NCBI RefSeq assembly: GCF_001647285.1
Contig: NZ_LRML01000003.1
Location: 434,001-498,000, forward strand
Reading direction: 5' to 3'
From: Rufibacter roseus
Lineage (GTDB): Bacteria > Bacteroidota > Bacteroidia > Cytophagales > Hymenobacteraceae
Length of the DNA stretch: 64,000 nt
The position numbers were made by a program, and so were the translations under genes. Below the pieces are notes generated by a model, which had not been told where the DNA came from, did no database searches, and saw nothing but the letters and a program-made list of their open reading frames with translations. Shown here in pieces: positions 18,705 to 27,650 of the stretch; the first letter of the stretch is position 1, and every line of letters begins with the position of its first letter.

Positions 18705-19880
18705 ATGCTCAGCCCAGCGGAACGCGATTTCATTGCCCAGCACCTTTCTTCCGACACCGCCCAGCTGGTACTGCAAGGCAAAAAGTGGCCTGAGCTGGAT
18801 GTTCCTAAACTGGCGCAGCAAATACGGGCGAGGCAAAAAGCTAAAGGAAAACTTCCCCTGTGGGCGTCAAACCTAAACCTTGTTTTTCCGGCTAACCTGT
18901 CTGTGGAGCAAAGTTCCTCTGACATCACCGCCGCTTATAAAGCTAAGATAGTGCAGGGCCAGATACTGGCAGACTTGACTGGTGGTTTTGGGGTCGACTC
19001 TTTCTATTTTGCCCAAAGGTTTGACAAAGTGTTTTACGTGGAACATCAGGCTGAACTGGCGCAAACTGTCGCCTATAACTATGAGCAGCTAGAAGTAAAG
19101 AATATTGAGGTACACTCAACTAAGGCAGAAGATTTTCTGCAGGGCTTGACTGATCCCGTAGATGTCATTTACCTGGACCCCGCCCGCCGTGGGCAGAGCC
19201 AAGAGCGTGTGCACCTGCTGCAAGATTGCGAACCAGATGTATTGAACTTGCTGCCGCTGTTGCTTCAGAAAAGTAAGAAGGTGCTGCTTAAAACCGCTCC
19301 TATGCTAGATGTAGATTTAGCTTTGCAAGACCTTAGTCAGGTAGGGCAGGTGTGGGTAGTGGCGGTACAGAACGAAGTAAAAGAAGTGCTGTACCTGCTA
19401 TCTTCTGAGGCTACAGACGCACCCACCATCACAGCCGTGAATCTGAGGCCAGATCAGCTGCCGCAGGAAATCAGCTTTACCAAAGCTCAGGAAGAAAAAG
19501 CCAATGCCACCTTTTCTGACCCGCAGCGCTTCCTGTACGAACCTAACACTGCCCTTCTGAAAGCGGGCGCTTATAAGTGGTTAAGCCAGGAATATGGGCT
19601 GCACAAGCTGCACCGCAACAGCCATCTGTATACCTCCACTGAGTTGTGCGAGGTATTTCCGGGCCGAATTTTCGAAATCACGGCAAAACCGAAAACCAGC
19701 GCCAAAGAATTACAGAAGCTCCTGCCACTCAAAAAAGCGAATATTACCGCCCGTAATTATCCATTATCGGTTGCGCAATTGCGCGATAAACTGAAGCTGA
19801 AGGAAGGCGGCTCTGACTATCTTTTTGCCACTACTGATATGCACAACAAGCCAATACTTCTGCTTTGCCAGAAAGTGTGA
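18705..19880 (+). CDS. Class I SAM-dependent methyltransferase, THUMP-like family
   Basis: This 391-residue protein has a Rossmann methyltransferase core (LADLTGGFGVDSFYFAQ for SAM binding, DVIYLDPARRG for the DPAR catalytic-type motif) and a C-terminal THUMP-like domain ending in a KPILLLCQK strand. The DPARR motif resembles RNA base methyltransferases, but the target is unknown. The start codon follows a TAATTCC tandem repeat by 7 bp, so translation may depend on repeat number. It is divergent from ahcY. Confidence 0.85.
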   Translation: MLSPAERDFIAQHLSSDTAQLVLQGKKWPELDVPKLAQQIRARQKAKGKLPLWASNLNLVFPANLSVEQSSSDITAAYKAKIVQGQILADLTGGFGVDSFYFAQRFDKVFYVEHQAELAQTVAYNYEQLEVKNIEVHSTKAEDFLQGLTDPVDVIYLDPARRGQSQERVHLLQDCEPDVLNLLPLLLQKSKKVLLKTAPMLDVDLALQDLSQVGQVWVVAVQNEVKEVLYLLSSEATDAPTITAVNLRPDQLPQEISFTKAQEEKANATFSDPQRFLYEPNTALLKAGAYKWLSQEYGLHKLHRNSHLYTSTELCEVFPGRIFEITAKPKTSAKELQKLLPLKKANITARNYPLSVAQLRDKLKLKEGGSDYLFATTDMHNKPILLLCQKV

Positions 19881-19892
19881 TAGGTGGAATAC

Positions 19893-19931
19893 CTGTTTTA
19901 GGCTTATTTTCAGGAAAACAGCCCCAAGACA
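19893..19931. repeat. P1 palindrome after the methyltransferase gene
   Basis: CTGTTTTAGGCTTATTTTC followed by AGGAAAACAGCCCCAAGACA, 13 bp past the stop codon. No long T run follows, so termination is uncertain. Confidence 0.7.
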
Positions 19932-20063
19932 ACAAACTTTTGCTATCTCCTTTTAATCCATCCCCTTCCTCCAGATTACCATAAACCCCTCCGTTTCAGG
20001 CTCGTACTAAATAAAGAAAAGCGGCCAACACGGCCTATGTTGCACCTTAAATGTAGAGAGACG

Positions 20064-20327
20064 ATGGAAAATCAGAATAAAAACCAGGAGCAGTACGGGT
20101 TCAGCAGTAACCCAGAGAAATCATTTGAAGCTGGCAAAAAAGGAGGAACGCCCGCTACTGAAGTAACAAACCAAGCCTCCGGCGGAACAGGTGGTAGCAG
20201 AAACAACGATAAAAGCTCCGGCTTAGGTGACACCTTCTCCAGAGCAGAACCTAACAAACCAGAACACGGACATAGCGAGTTAGATCGACCAATTTCTGAT
20301 AAAGAACGCGGCGGCCGCAATGCTTAA
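20064..20327 (+). CDS. Small hydrophilic KGG-motif protein
   Basis: From ATG 20064 the product is 87 residues, rich in Gly, Asn, Glu and Lys, with no hydrophobic segment. It contains FEAGKKGGTPATEV, like the KGG repeats of general stress proteins (GsiB/YciG type), and is predicted to be disordered. An upstream ATG at 20037 would add nine residues that do not fit the family. It is closed by a strong bidirectional terminator. The stress role is inferred only from the motif. Confidence 0.7.
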   Translation: MENQNKNQEQYGFSSNPEKSFEAGKKGGTPATEVTNQASGGTGGSRNNDKSSGLGDTFSRAEPNKPEHGHSELDRPISDKERGGRNA

Positions 20328-20332
20328 TGCCT

Positions 20333-20394
20333 ATACCCTTCACAACAAGAGAGCCTGCCCAACTTTGGGCAGGCTCTCTTGTTGTGAAGGGTAT
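20333..20394. terminator. Long perfect bidirectional terminator
   Basis: A 28-bp perfect inverted repeat (core GAGAGCCTGCCC / GGGCAGGCTCTC) with a 6-nt loop (AACTTT) between two convergent genes. Confidence 0.88.
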
Positions 20395-20409
20395 TACTAC
20401 TTTTCTAAA

Positions 20410-21048
20410 TTAGTATTTCGGATTGGCCTTACTCACCCATTTGTTGTCCCTCAGACTAAAGCGCCGAGGTAAAAGGGCATCTGCACCGGCATAGGCAACT
20501 CCCACCCTAGGGCCAGCAACAATGCTTTCTTCCGGAATCTGTAGTTGGTGGTCTTCTAACCAAATATGAGGTCCGGCAAGAGGTAGCCCTGTGTGTGCAG
20601 TGTTAATACCCAATGCCTGGGTTAAGAGCCCAGGACCTGCGGTTAGCCGTGGTTCAACTTTGGTGAGGCTGCGCCTGAGCTTCATTTCTTCAACGCCCTC
20701 GGCAGGTTCAAGGGCTCTAATCAAAACCGCATCGGCGGCTCCTTCTACATTGGTCACTACATTGAATAGCGAGTAAATTCCGTAAATCAGATATACGTAC
20801 GCTACACCCGGTGGGCCAAACATGACTTCGGTGCGCTTGGTACGGCGGCCCTGGCTTGAGTGGCTGGCCGCATCGTTGTGGCCAGAATATGCCTCCGTTT
20901 CCACAATCATGCCCCCTGCCACCACTCCGCTTATGTTACTAAAAAGGTATTTTCCCAGAAGCTCCAGCGCAATAGTCTCAACATGGGGCCTTGCATAAAA
21001 CTCCTGAGGAATGGGCTGAAAGTGCGGGGGCTGATGATGTTGAAGCAT
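20410..21048 (-). CDS. DNA-3-methyladenine glycosylase (AAG/MPG family)
   Basis: This 212-residue base-excision repair enzyme removes alkylated purines from DNA. Motifs are FYARPHVETIALELLGKYL, the catalytic VETEAYSG with the conserved Glu, and GVAYVYLIYGIYSLFNVVT, typical of the mammalian-type MPG fold. It starts 5 bp after the stop of a small lipoprotein gene on the same strand. Confidence 0.95.
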   Translation of the reverse strand: MLQHHQPPHFQPIPQEFYARPHVETIALELLGKYLFSNISGVVAGGMIVETEAYSGHNDAASHSSQGRRTKRTEVMFGPPGVAYVYLIYGIYSLFNVVTNVEGAADAVLIRALEPAEGVEEMKLRRSLTKVEPRLTAGPGLLTQALGINTAHTGLPLAGPHIWLEDHQLQIPEESIVAGPRVGVAYAGADALLPRRFSLRDNKWVSKANPKY

Positions 21049-21053
21049 TCCCG

Positions 21054-21509
21054 TTACTTCCGGATATATACCTCTGTGGGGCCATCGGCTGCCACGTTAC
21101 TTAAGATAAGGGTATTATCCCCGCAAAACCAGAACTGGTAAGCCAACGGTGAAAGGCCTTCGTCTTGCAGAACATACTTTTGCCTTTCTCTCTGTTTCTG
21201 CCCGTTCAAAGTTTGCTCAAACTCGTTATTGTCGTAAAAGATCAATCCTCGGGGCGTACCGATCTGCTCACCAGTCAAAAACTCATCGGGCTGGTCAGCC
21301 ATCATACGGTTCGGCTTTACACCCGCCAACTCCCACTCGCCTTTCAGCTGTTTCTGGGCACTGACAGAATCAATGGGAGTAAAATCACAGGGGGCAGCTA
21401 CAACCGTATTATTCATGACACTGTCGTTGCCTTGGTTGTTTTCAGACGGAGTTTGGCAGGCGGAAAACGCCAGAACCAGCATTAAGCTTGAAAGTAATTT
21501 TGTTTTCAT
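21054..21509 (-). CDS. Putative lipoprotein, lipocalin-like
   Basis: From the ATG at 21507-21509 the product is 151 residues, beginning MKTKLLSSLMLVLAFSAC, a signal peptide with lipobox ending in Cys. The mature part is beta-rich (KGEWELAGV, GLIFYDNNEFEQTLNG, NTLILSNV), resembling small lipocalin-type or META-like domains, but no family is certain. It is adjacent to the glycosylase gene. A start 27 bp upstream would mask the signal peptide. Confidence 0.7.
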   Translation of the reverse strand: MKTKLLSSLMLVLAFSACQTPSENNQGNDSVMNNTVVAAPCDFTPIDSVSAQKQLKGEWELAGVKPNRMMADQPDEFLTGEQIGTPRGLIFYDNNEFEQTLNGQKQRERQKYVLQDEGLSPLAYQFWFCGDNTLILSNVAADGPTEVYIRK

Positions 21510-21536
21510 AGTTGGTAGAGTAGTAAGGTAATACAT

Positions 21537-21570
21537 TTTAGGGCTGGTTTTGTTAAACCAGCCCCAAAAC
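21537..21570. repeat. P1 palindrome, near-perfect
   Basis: TTTTAGGGCTGGTTT and AAACCAGCCCCAAAA around TGTT. It lies in the short space between two co-oriented minus-strand genes. Confidence 0.75.
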
Positions 21571-21621
21571 AGCTAACTACTTTTCAAAAAAGCAGGTAAA
21601 TTAGATAGAGTGATGACGCTG

Positions 21622-22281
21622 CTATTTCTTACGTGCCAGCGGTTTTTGAATATTGAAGTACACTTGGGTATAGTTAAGCTTATTTGGCGATTTTACTGGT
21701 ATCAGGTGGTACTTATTCTCTACCAGTTGGGGAGCCGACGCCTGGCGCAAGCCCACCATAGTCAAGAACATGTATTCATCACGGGGGGCAACCAACACCA
21801 CGGCACTCTCCGGCGATTGACCAGTACCACTCGCTTTTATGGCTCCGGCAATGCCTTCTACTTTTGCCAGCCATTTGTCACTTTCCGCTTTGTTGCGCAT
21901 CTCACCATAAGCCATCACCATCAGGTACATCACATCCAGGTTGAAGGGATCAGTCTGCAGAATTTTTTTCCCGGTGGTGATAATTTCAGGAAACCGCTCA
22001 TAGAGCAGCATCTGGTTTAGGGCGTCAGCTTTATCATTGCCTTTGTAAGGATTATAGCCCGGCTGAAAAACCCAGCCATAATAGAGGTGCTTGTAGTCTT
22101 CTGAAGTAAGGCTGACATCATTTGCATGATACCGCTTAAGCAGGCTAGGATAATAATAGGCAGACTTAGAGGAGGCCACTGCCGTTTTAATAGCATCAAA
22201 GTTGATCTGTGATATTGTCTGGGCCTGCCCGTGAATCAGAAAAGCCAAGCAAAAGGTACTTAAAAGCAGAAATCGTTTCAT
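21622..22281 (-). CDS. DUF4919 domain protein, exported
   Basis: This 219-residue protein has a cleavable signal peptide (MKRFLLLSTFCLAFLIHGQA) and the DUF4919 pattern: INFDAIKTAV, SAYYYPSLLKRY, then YYGWVFQPGYNPYKG and a TPR-like helical region. The family is found across Bacteroidota and is of unknown function. The core has GTGQSPESAVVLVAPRDEY and ends with the HLIPVKSPN segment. Confidence 0.85.
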   Translation of the reverse strand: MKRFLLLSTFCLAFLIHGQAQTISQINFDAIKTAVASSKSAYYYPSLLKRYHANDVSLTSEDYKHLYYGWVFQPGYNPYKGNDKADALNQMLLYERFPEIITTGKKILQTDPFNLDVMYLMVMAYGEMRNKAESDKWLAKVEGIAGAIKASGTGQSPESAVVLVAPRDEYMFLTMVGLRQASAPQLVENKYHLIPVKSPNKLNYTQVYFNIQKPLARKK

Positions 22282-22589
22282 TTAAAATCAAGAGAAAAGT
22301 AAGACGGCAAGCCTAATACAAATACAATGCTAAAACTCTTTCGGCTCCGAAAAAGTTACGCACCTTCTGCCCATCCCTTTACCTTCCTACTTTCTGATTC
22401 TTGCCTGTTTTCGAGAAAACAGCCCTAAAACAGCCTCGTTTTTCTTCTTCCTTCAAGGTTCTAAAAAAGAAAATAGATTACTGTTTCCAACGGGTTAAAT
22501 TAATGCAGTCTGAAAAATTTAAACCGTCCGCTTCCACGGTTCACAGCTATTTGACTTTACAGGCTACACCAATCTGTTGACTTCCCGTC
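22282..22589. other. Intergenic region with a half P1 element
   Basis: The 308-bp space holds a shortened P1 copy (22403-22432) and otherwise no ORF or RNA recognised by eye. Confidence 0.55.
22403..22432. repeat. P1 palindrome, short copy
   Basis: CCTGTTTTCGAG followed by AAAACAGCCCTAAAACAG. The right arm is consensus; the left arm is truncated to CCTGTTTT. Confidence 0.65.
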
Positions 22590-24839
22590 TTACTGGTAGC
22601 TGTTCTTTATTTTCTGGTTGTATTTCCGGAACAGTTCGTTTGCTATATCTACTGAATTTCCTATTGGCTTGTCTGGATAGGTTTCATTGCTGTTCACCCA
22701 ATCCCATTCCCATGTCTTAATTTTTTCATCAAAAGCTCTCTGATTGATTTCCTGCCCCTTTTCCATCTGGGCGACAACATCAGTAAAGTACTGCTGCCAA
22801 CGCGGTTTATAAAATCCATTTAGCAACCCCGCCCACTGCCGGTTAGCATAATCCATAAGGTTGCTGTTCTTATCACCCCAAAGGGTAATGAGGTTGCGGG
22901 CGTTTCTCTCATAAAGCCTTTTCTCTGCCTCAGTGGTACCCCAACTTTTAGCCGAGTTAAGCCATCTGCCCAATAACAAGTCTTCTTGGGTAGCCAACAA
23001 TTTATCCATGTCTTCAATCAAGGTAATAAAATCAGTACTGTGCTGCCTGAATGCGGCTATATCTTTCTTTTTATACGCCTGCACAAACTGCTCCTGCACT
23101 TGAGTGGCATTATTACCTAAAACCTGCCGGGTTACATCTACCAGGTCATATTGAAAACCTTCGCTGTTTTTCAATTCTTCTGAGGCGGCTATCATTTTCT
23201 CCCATGCGGGTATTAAGGCTATGGGTTCATAGGCAAACCGAGTAATAACACGCTTGGTGTTCCTGTTAAAGGTTGGTCTTCCGGTAATAATAGACTCAGG
23301 CCCGCCGGAAGTAATACTGTCTGCATAGACGGTTCGCCTCAATATTTGCCAAGCTTGGTTAGCATGCTCATTTTCTTTTCCGTAGCGGCGTCTGGTGTAG
23401 CCACGGAGCCAGGTATCAAGATCAATGGAAGTAGTTCGCCAGGCATTCTCCATCATGAGGTCGTAGATCACCGAATTACTTTCTATACCTTCAGGGGTTA
23501 AGCCAATTCCTACCAAGTTACCTTTATCTGGATCTTGTAGGGTTTTAGAAGGCCAAGTGGCAATTCTGTCCATGAGGCCATACATACTAACGTTACCGCC
23601 AAAGTTGTGTAGCATGTTCCAGATCCAAGGCTTGACGTAGTACGATTTGGTGTTTTCCCACATTGGGCTGCGCTCGCTGTACAAATCCAGAATGACCATG
23701 TTCTCATGCGGAACCGCATTTAAAAGAGCTTGCACTTGGATAGGTTTCCAGAATTCAGGGGAGAAGTGGAACAGCCAGCCTTGCATAACCCATACCGCCT
23801 TGGGGTCTGCCGCCGCCATAGACTGGTACACTTTCTTACTGATGTTGCTTAGAAAAGTAGAATCGTTGGAGGGTGGGCGGTTTTCGTTGAAAGTGTCAGC
23901 CGAATAAAAATGATCAGTGCCAAATGTTTTGGTTTGCTCTTCAATGAATTTTCTGCCAATCTCCACAAACATCGGGTCGTCGGGGTCCAGCAGATATACA
24001 GGAGCCGCCATTTCGTCCCATTTTGTTTTTTTAAGTTTTTCCTCCGGAAACTTGTCTTTCAGCGCCGGCGGCACGTGCCAGGTGAAGGCGGGCAGGATGG
24101 GCGTCATGCCCAGCCCCCGCTCCCGCTCCAGGATCTGCTTCTGCAGGGCCTCGTGGCTCTCCATCCAGGACACGGGCAGCGGCCCTCCCCACGCGTCGAG
24201 GTTGCCCATCCAGAACCAGCTGAAGTAGGCCGGGCCGCTGAAGAAGCTCTCCAGGTCCTTGTCGGTGAGGCCCATGCCCTTGTACACCCGGCGGTGGATG
24301 GCGTTCTGCCCCGTCAGGGCCAGCGGCATGTTGATGCCGTTCATTGCCATCCAGTCTATCTCCCACTGCCAGCGCTCCCAGTCCCACCAGCTCATGGTGT
24401 AGTTGAAGGTGCAGTAGTTGAGGTAGTAGCGGTACTTGTAGGGGCTTACGTTCCTCACCTTCTGTGCCACCACCGGCATAGGGCTAGAAATATTGATGTT
24501 GCTGCCGTTCCAGGTGACGCTGCTGTGGGTGTAGTGCTTGAGGTAGTGGTTCAGGGCGCTGGCCACCGACACGCCGTTGTTCCCGCGCAGCACGACCTTG
24601 CCGCCCCTGCTCTCCACCTCGTACACGTCCTTGCCGTCTTCCTGCGGAATAAACTCTACCACGAAGGAAGACGCGTGCTGCGGCACAACCCGCTTGAGCA
24701 GGTCATACACGGGTTTTTTAGAAATTTTCTCCTGCAGCTCCAGGGCTTTATGGTCAACATGACTGGTGCTTTTCTGCACTGCGCAAGAGGAAACCAGCAA
24801 GGAGAAAAGCAACAGAAATAAAATTAAATGAAGTTTCAT
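22590..24839 (-). CDS. Alpha-N-acetylglucosaminidase (GH89), lipoprotein
   Basis: This 749-residue homologue of human NAGLU hydrolyses terminal alpha-GlcNAc, as in heparan-type glycans or mucin. The signal peptide ends at lipobox VSSC. Family motifs include YRYYLNYCTFNYTMSWWDWE, RWQWEIDWMAMNGINMPLAL, YSADTFNENRPP (near residue 319) and WVMQGWLF. Domains in order are a small N-terminal domain, a (beta/alpha)8 barrel and a helical C-terminal domain. The coding stretch 24058-24645 (about residues 65-260) is far richer in G+C than the rest of the gene. Tandem 20-bp repeats lie upstream. Confidence 0.93.
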   Translation of the reverse strand: MKLHLILFLLLFSLLVSSCAVQKSTSHVDHKALELQEKISKKPVYDLLKRVVPQHASSFVVEFIPQEDGKDVYEVESRGGKVVLRGNNGVSVASALNHYLKHYTHSSVTWNGSNINISSPMPVVAQKVRNVSPYKYRYYLNYCTFNYTMSWWDWERWQWEIDWMAMNGINMPLALTGQNAIHRRVYKGMGLTDKDLESFFSGPAYFSWFWMGNLDAWGGPLPVSWMESHEALQKQILERERGLGMTPILPAFTWHVPPALKDKFPEEKLKKTKWDEMAAPVYLLDPDDPMFVEIGRKFIEEQTKTFGTDHFYSADTFNENRPPSNDSTFLSNISKKVYQSMAAADPKAVWVMQGWLFHFSPEFWKPIQVQALLNAVPHENMVILDLYSERSPMWENTKSYYVKPWIWNMLHNFGGNVSMYGLMDRIATWPSKTLQDPDKGNLVGIGLTPEGIESNSVIYDLMMENAWRTTSIDLDTWLRGYTRRRYGKENEHANQAWQILRRTVYADSITSGGPESIITGRPTFNRNTKRVITRFAYEPIALIPAWEKMIAASEELKNSEGFQYDLVDVTRQVLGNNATQVQEQFVQAYKKKDIAAFRQHSTDFITLIEDMDKLLATQEDLLLGRWLNSAKSWGTTEAEKRLYERNARNLITLWGDKNSNLMDYANRQWAGLLNGFYKPRWQQYFTDVVAQMEKGQEINQRAFDEKIKTWEWDWVNSNETYPDKPIGNSVDIANELFRKYNQKIKNSYQ

Positions 24840-24886
24840 GATTGAATAAATGAATCAGAGCAAAAAATTCTTGCTACTCTATAAGG

Positions 24887-24927
24887 ATTTAATTTTCGTA
24901 TTTAACAATTTAATTTTCGTATTTAAC
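24887..24927. repeat. Tandem 20-bp direct repeat upstream of the GH89 gene
   Basis: ATTTAATTTTCGTATTTAAC occurs at 24887-24906 and again at 24908-24927, period 21 bp (two helical turns). It lies 48-88 bp upstream of the GH89 start, a position suited to an operator. Confidence 0.9.
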
Positions 24928-25371
24928 ATTAGAAGAACAGCTGCTTACAACCTGTCTGCTTAGCAATATCAACCAGAGACTCTATGCAATGCCTGCCCAG
25001 AATTTTCAGTTTACTTTCTCCCTCAGGGGCTGCACAATATAAGCTAAGCGTGCTCGTACCCACTAATATATTGATTTCTATTGTAAACACAGAGAACATA
25101 TCTTTTTATCGAAGCTTTACTTACTACCAATCACGCGTATTCCTATATTACCTGTAAGGTAATAGGTCAGAGTATGTTCTCTCCAAGCAGCTTTTGAGTG
25201 TCATAAATCAGGAGAGCATTCAAAACTTTGTAGCAAGATTTTTACAAAAAACACTTGCAACTCTAAACAAAAGGTACAACCTGTTTCAGCAATGTTTTCC
25301 GGAAATCAGGCTAAAAACGCATAGGCAAACCTTTTTTACCTGTCCCTATAGCACTCCTGCCAAACTTAGCG
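24928..25371. other. Long intergenic region upstream of the B12 locus
   Basis: About 440 bp between the divergent GH89 and TonB-receptor transcription units. It holds one diverged P1-like stretch (25277-25319) and no convincing gene. Confidence 0.5.
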
Positions 25372-25379
25372 TACCTTTG
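25372..25379 (+). promoter_or_regulatory. Predicted -7 element for the cobalamin-riboswitch transcript
   Basis: TACCTTTG matches the TAnnTTTG consensus. It lies just 5' of the first paired elements of the riboswitch; no clear TTG -33 element was found. Confidence 0.5.
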
Positions 25380-25382
25380 CGC

Positions 25383-25556
25383 CGCTAATGGTGACTGCCC
25401 CGGCCTTCTGCCGGTAACGTCTTAATAGGGAATCAGGTGAGAAACCTGAGCTGTTCCCGCAACTGTTATCTTCACAATATTCTGCCCACCACATGCCACT
25501 GTCTGCTTTGCCAGATGGGAAGGCCGGGCCGGAGAAGAGAGCCAGGAGACCTGCCA
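25383..25556 (+). ncRNA. Cobalamin (vitamin B12) riboswitch
   Basis: The sequence has the conserved blocks in order: GGTAAC then AATAGGGAATCAGGTGAGAA, CCTGAGCTGTTCCCGCAACTG, TGCCACTG, GGGAAGGC, and the B12 box GCCAGGAGACCTGCC at 25541-25555. Variable helices lie between them. Adenosylcobalamin-type riboswitches of this form lower expression of B12 transport genes when B12 is plentiful. It precedes the TonB-receptor gene by about 120 bp, in which a GC-rich stem (AGCCCCACC / GGGTTGGC region, 25603-25623) followed by T-rich sequence may act as the expression platform. Confidence 0.95.
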
Positions 25557-25676
25557 TTGCACCACTTAACCTGGAGGCTTTCGGGAAAAAAGCAGCAAGG
25601 ATGGTAGCCCCACCGTGGGTTGGCGTTTTCGTTTATTTCTTCCTTTGTAGTCTCCTCTGCTCTTTAAGCTGAGGAA

Positions 25677-27614
25677 ATGGTACACCGTCTGGTTTGTTTT
25701 GTAATAGCTTTTGTTGCCGCTGAGTTAGCAGGCGCTCCGGGTATTTGTGCCCAGTCGTTACTGTCAGACAGTGTGCAACTGACGGAGGTGACCATTGCCG
25801 CCCGAAGATATGAGCACTTTTCCGCAGGTACCCGCACCCTACAAGTTGATTCACTACTGCTGCAACGGCAGCCTGGCCTTACCCTGGCCGATGTATTACA
25901 GCAGCGCACGCCTCTGTACCTGCGCAGCTACGGCAACGGCATGACCGCCACCGTAGCATTCAGAGGAACCGCCTCCAGCCATACCGCCGTGCTCTGGAAC
26001 GGGTTCAACATTGCCTTGCCTACTTTGGGTATGTCAGACTTTGCGCTTCTCCCGCCACAGTTCTCTACCCAAGTAAGTTTGCAGCACGGCCCCAGTGGCG
26101 CCCTGCACGGCAGCGGAGCCGTGGGTGGAGCCGTTATTTTAGAAAACCCTGCTTCCTTTACTTATCGGCAACAAGTGCGGGTACAGCAGGAGGTTGGTAG
26201 CTTTGGCCATCACCGTACTGCCGCCAGCGGGAGCTACTCTAACAGGAGAATTTCCCTCTCCTCTTCGTTCAGCCGAACCAGTTCAGAAAATGATTTCCGG
26301 TTCCAGAACACAGCTGCCTTTGGCAAACCCTGGGAGCGGCAACAAAACGCCGCTTTCCGCCAGACAAGCTTTGCGCAGGACATTCATTATAAATTAAGCC
26401 CTGACCAGCAGGTGTCGGTGCGGGCTTGGTATGTGAACACGCACCGCCAGATTCAGCCTGCCATGGGCAGTGCCAACTCCAACGCCCGACAAGAAGACGA
26501 GAACCTACGCCTGATGGCTGAATGGGCTGGACGCGTGGCCGGTGGGCGCACCAGCGTTCGGGCAGCTTATTTCACCGACCGCCTCGACTATCAAGACAAC
26601 AGCATACTTTCGCTGTCAAAAGTCAATACGCTGCAAAGTCAAGTAGAACACGAGCGGAATCTGCTGCCTCACCTGCTTCTGCAAGTAGGAACGGAGGGCC
26701 AGTTGTTCAGAGCCGATGTAGGCGGATATGGAGGCGAAGTAGAGGAGTACCGCTTCTCTGGCTACGCATGGCTGCGCTATGACCCCACCACTAAACTTCA
26801 ACTAAGCCTAAATCTGCGGCAGGCGCTGGTGAACGGTTATAACCCGCCTATAACCCCAACGTTAGGCGCCAACTACTTGCTGTTGGAGGAGTCAAAAAGC
26901 AGCCTTACCGCAAAAGCAAACATCTCGCGCAGCTATAGAGTGCCTACCTTGAACGACCGTTTCTGGAGCCCCGGCGGAAACCCGAACCTACAACCTGAAA
27001 ACGGCTGGGGCTATGAAGCAAGTTTACTACACCAGTACAAAAACAAGAAAGTAACAGGCACTACAGAAGCAACAGTATATGCGCTGCAGGTACACGACTG
27101 GATTCAATGGCAGCCTGCCTCCGGAGGTTACTCTGAGCCGGTTAATCTTAGCAAGGTAAAGGGCCATGGAGCTGAAATTGACAGTAAATGGCAATGGCAA
27201 CCAGCTACCCAATGGACTCTACTTGGCGGTTTGGCTTACGCCTACACCATTTCAGAACAGAAACTGCCCAACGCTTGGGGCGAGCTACAAGAGCGGCAGC
27301 TGTTTTATGTACCAAAGCATAAGCTTGCCAGCTGGGTCGACTTCAGGTTCCGAGACTGGTTCTTGACCGCTGACGCCACCTTCACCGACCTCCGCTTTAC
27401 CGATAACGACAACAACAATTGGCTACCAGCCTATACCTTGGTTAACACTGGGCTCGGGAAAACGTTTGACCTTCGCCGCGTTCAGGTGCAAGTTATGGCG
27501 CAAGTGCAGAATGCAACGAACACAGTCTATCAGACCATGGCCTACCGTGCCATGCCACCCCGCAATTTCCGGCTTTCATTGGCGGTGCTGTGGAACAGAT
27601 TCAAATCTCAATAA
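25677..27614 (+). CDS. TonB-dependent receptor, cobalamin (BtuB-type) outer-membrane transporter
   Basis: This 645-residue protein has a signal peptide (ending near ICAQS), a plug domain (LTLADVLQQRTPLYLRSYGN, TVAFRGTASSHTAVLWNG, GSGAVGGAVIL) and a C-terminal beta-barrel with a terminal aromatic-rich strand (FRLSLAVLWNRF). It moves a scarce ligand across the outer membrane using TonB energy. The riboswitch directly upstream points to cobalamin or a related corrinoid. A BtuG-like lipoprotein gene follows by 36 bp. Confidence 0.92.
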   Translation: MVHRLVCFVIAFVAAELAGAPGICAQSLLSDSVQLTEVTIAARRYEHFSAGTRTLQVDSLLLQRQPGLTLADVLQQRTPLYLRSYGNGMTATVAFRGTASSHTAVLWNGFNIALPTLGMSDFALLPPQFSTQVSLQHGPSGALHGSGAVGGAVILENPASFTYRQQVRVQQEVGSFGHHRTAASGSYSNRRISLSSSFSRTSSENDFRFQNTAAFGKPWERQQNAAFRQTSFAQDIHYKLSPDQQVSVRAWYVNTHRQIQPAMGSANSNARQEDENLRLMAEWAGRVAGGRTSVRAAYFTDRLDYQDNSILSLSKVNTLQSQVEHERNLLPHLLLQVGTEGQLFRADVGGYGGEVEEYRFSGYAWLRYDPTTKLQLSLNLRQALVNGYNPPITPTLGANYLLLEESKSSLTAKANISRSYRVPTLNDRFWSPGGNPNLQPENGWGYEASLLHQYKNKKVTGTTEATVYALQVHDWIQWQPASGGYSEPVNLSKVKGHGAEIDSKWQWQPATQWTLLGGLAYAYTISEQKLPNAWGELQERQLFYVPKHKLASWVDFRFRDWFLTADATFTDLRFTDNDNNNWLPAYTLVNTGLGKTFDLRRVQVQVMAQVQNATNTVYQTMAYRAMPPRNFRLSLAVLWNRFKSQ

Positions 27615-27650
27615 CAACCATAATACATTTTACATTTTTTTATTCAGTCT

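Noticed and set aside
23910-24821. Long open frame (about 300 residues) on the plus strand opposite the GH89 gene
   Set aside because: It exists only because the GC-rich block leaves few stop codons; its protein is an unbroken His/Pro/Val/Ala-rich string without domain features, and the minus strand encodes a clear GH89 enzyme.
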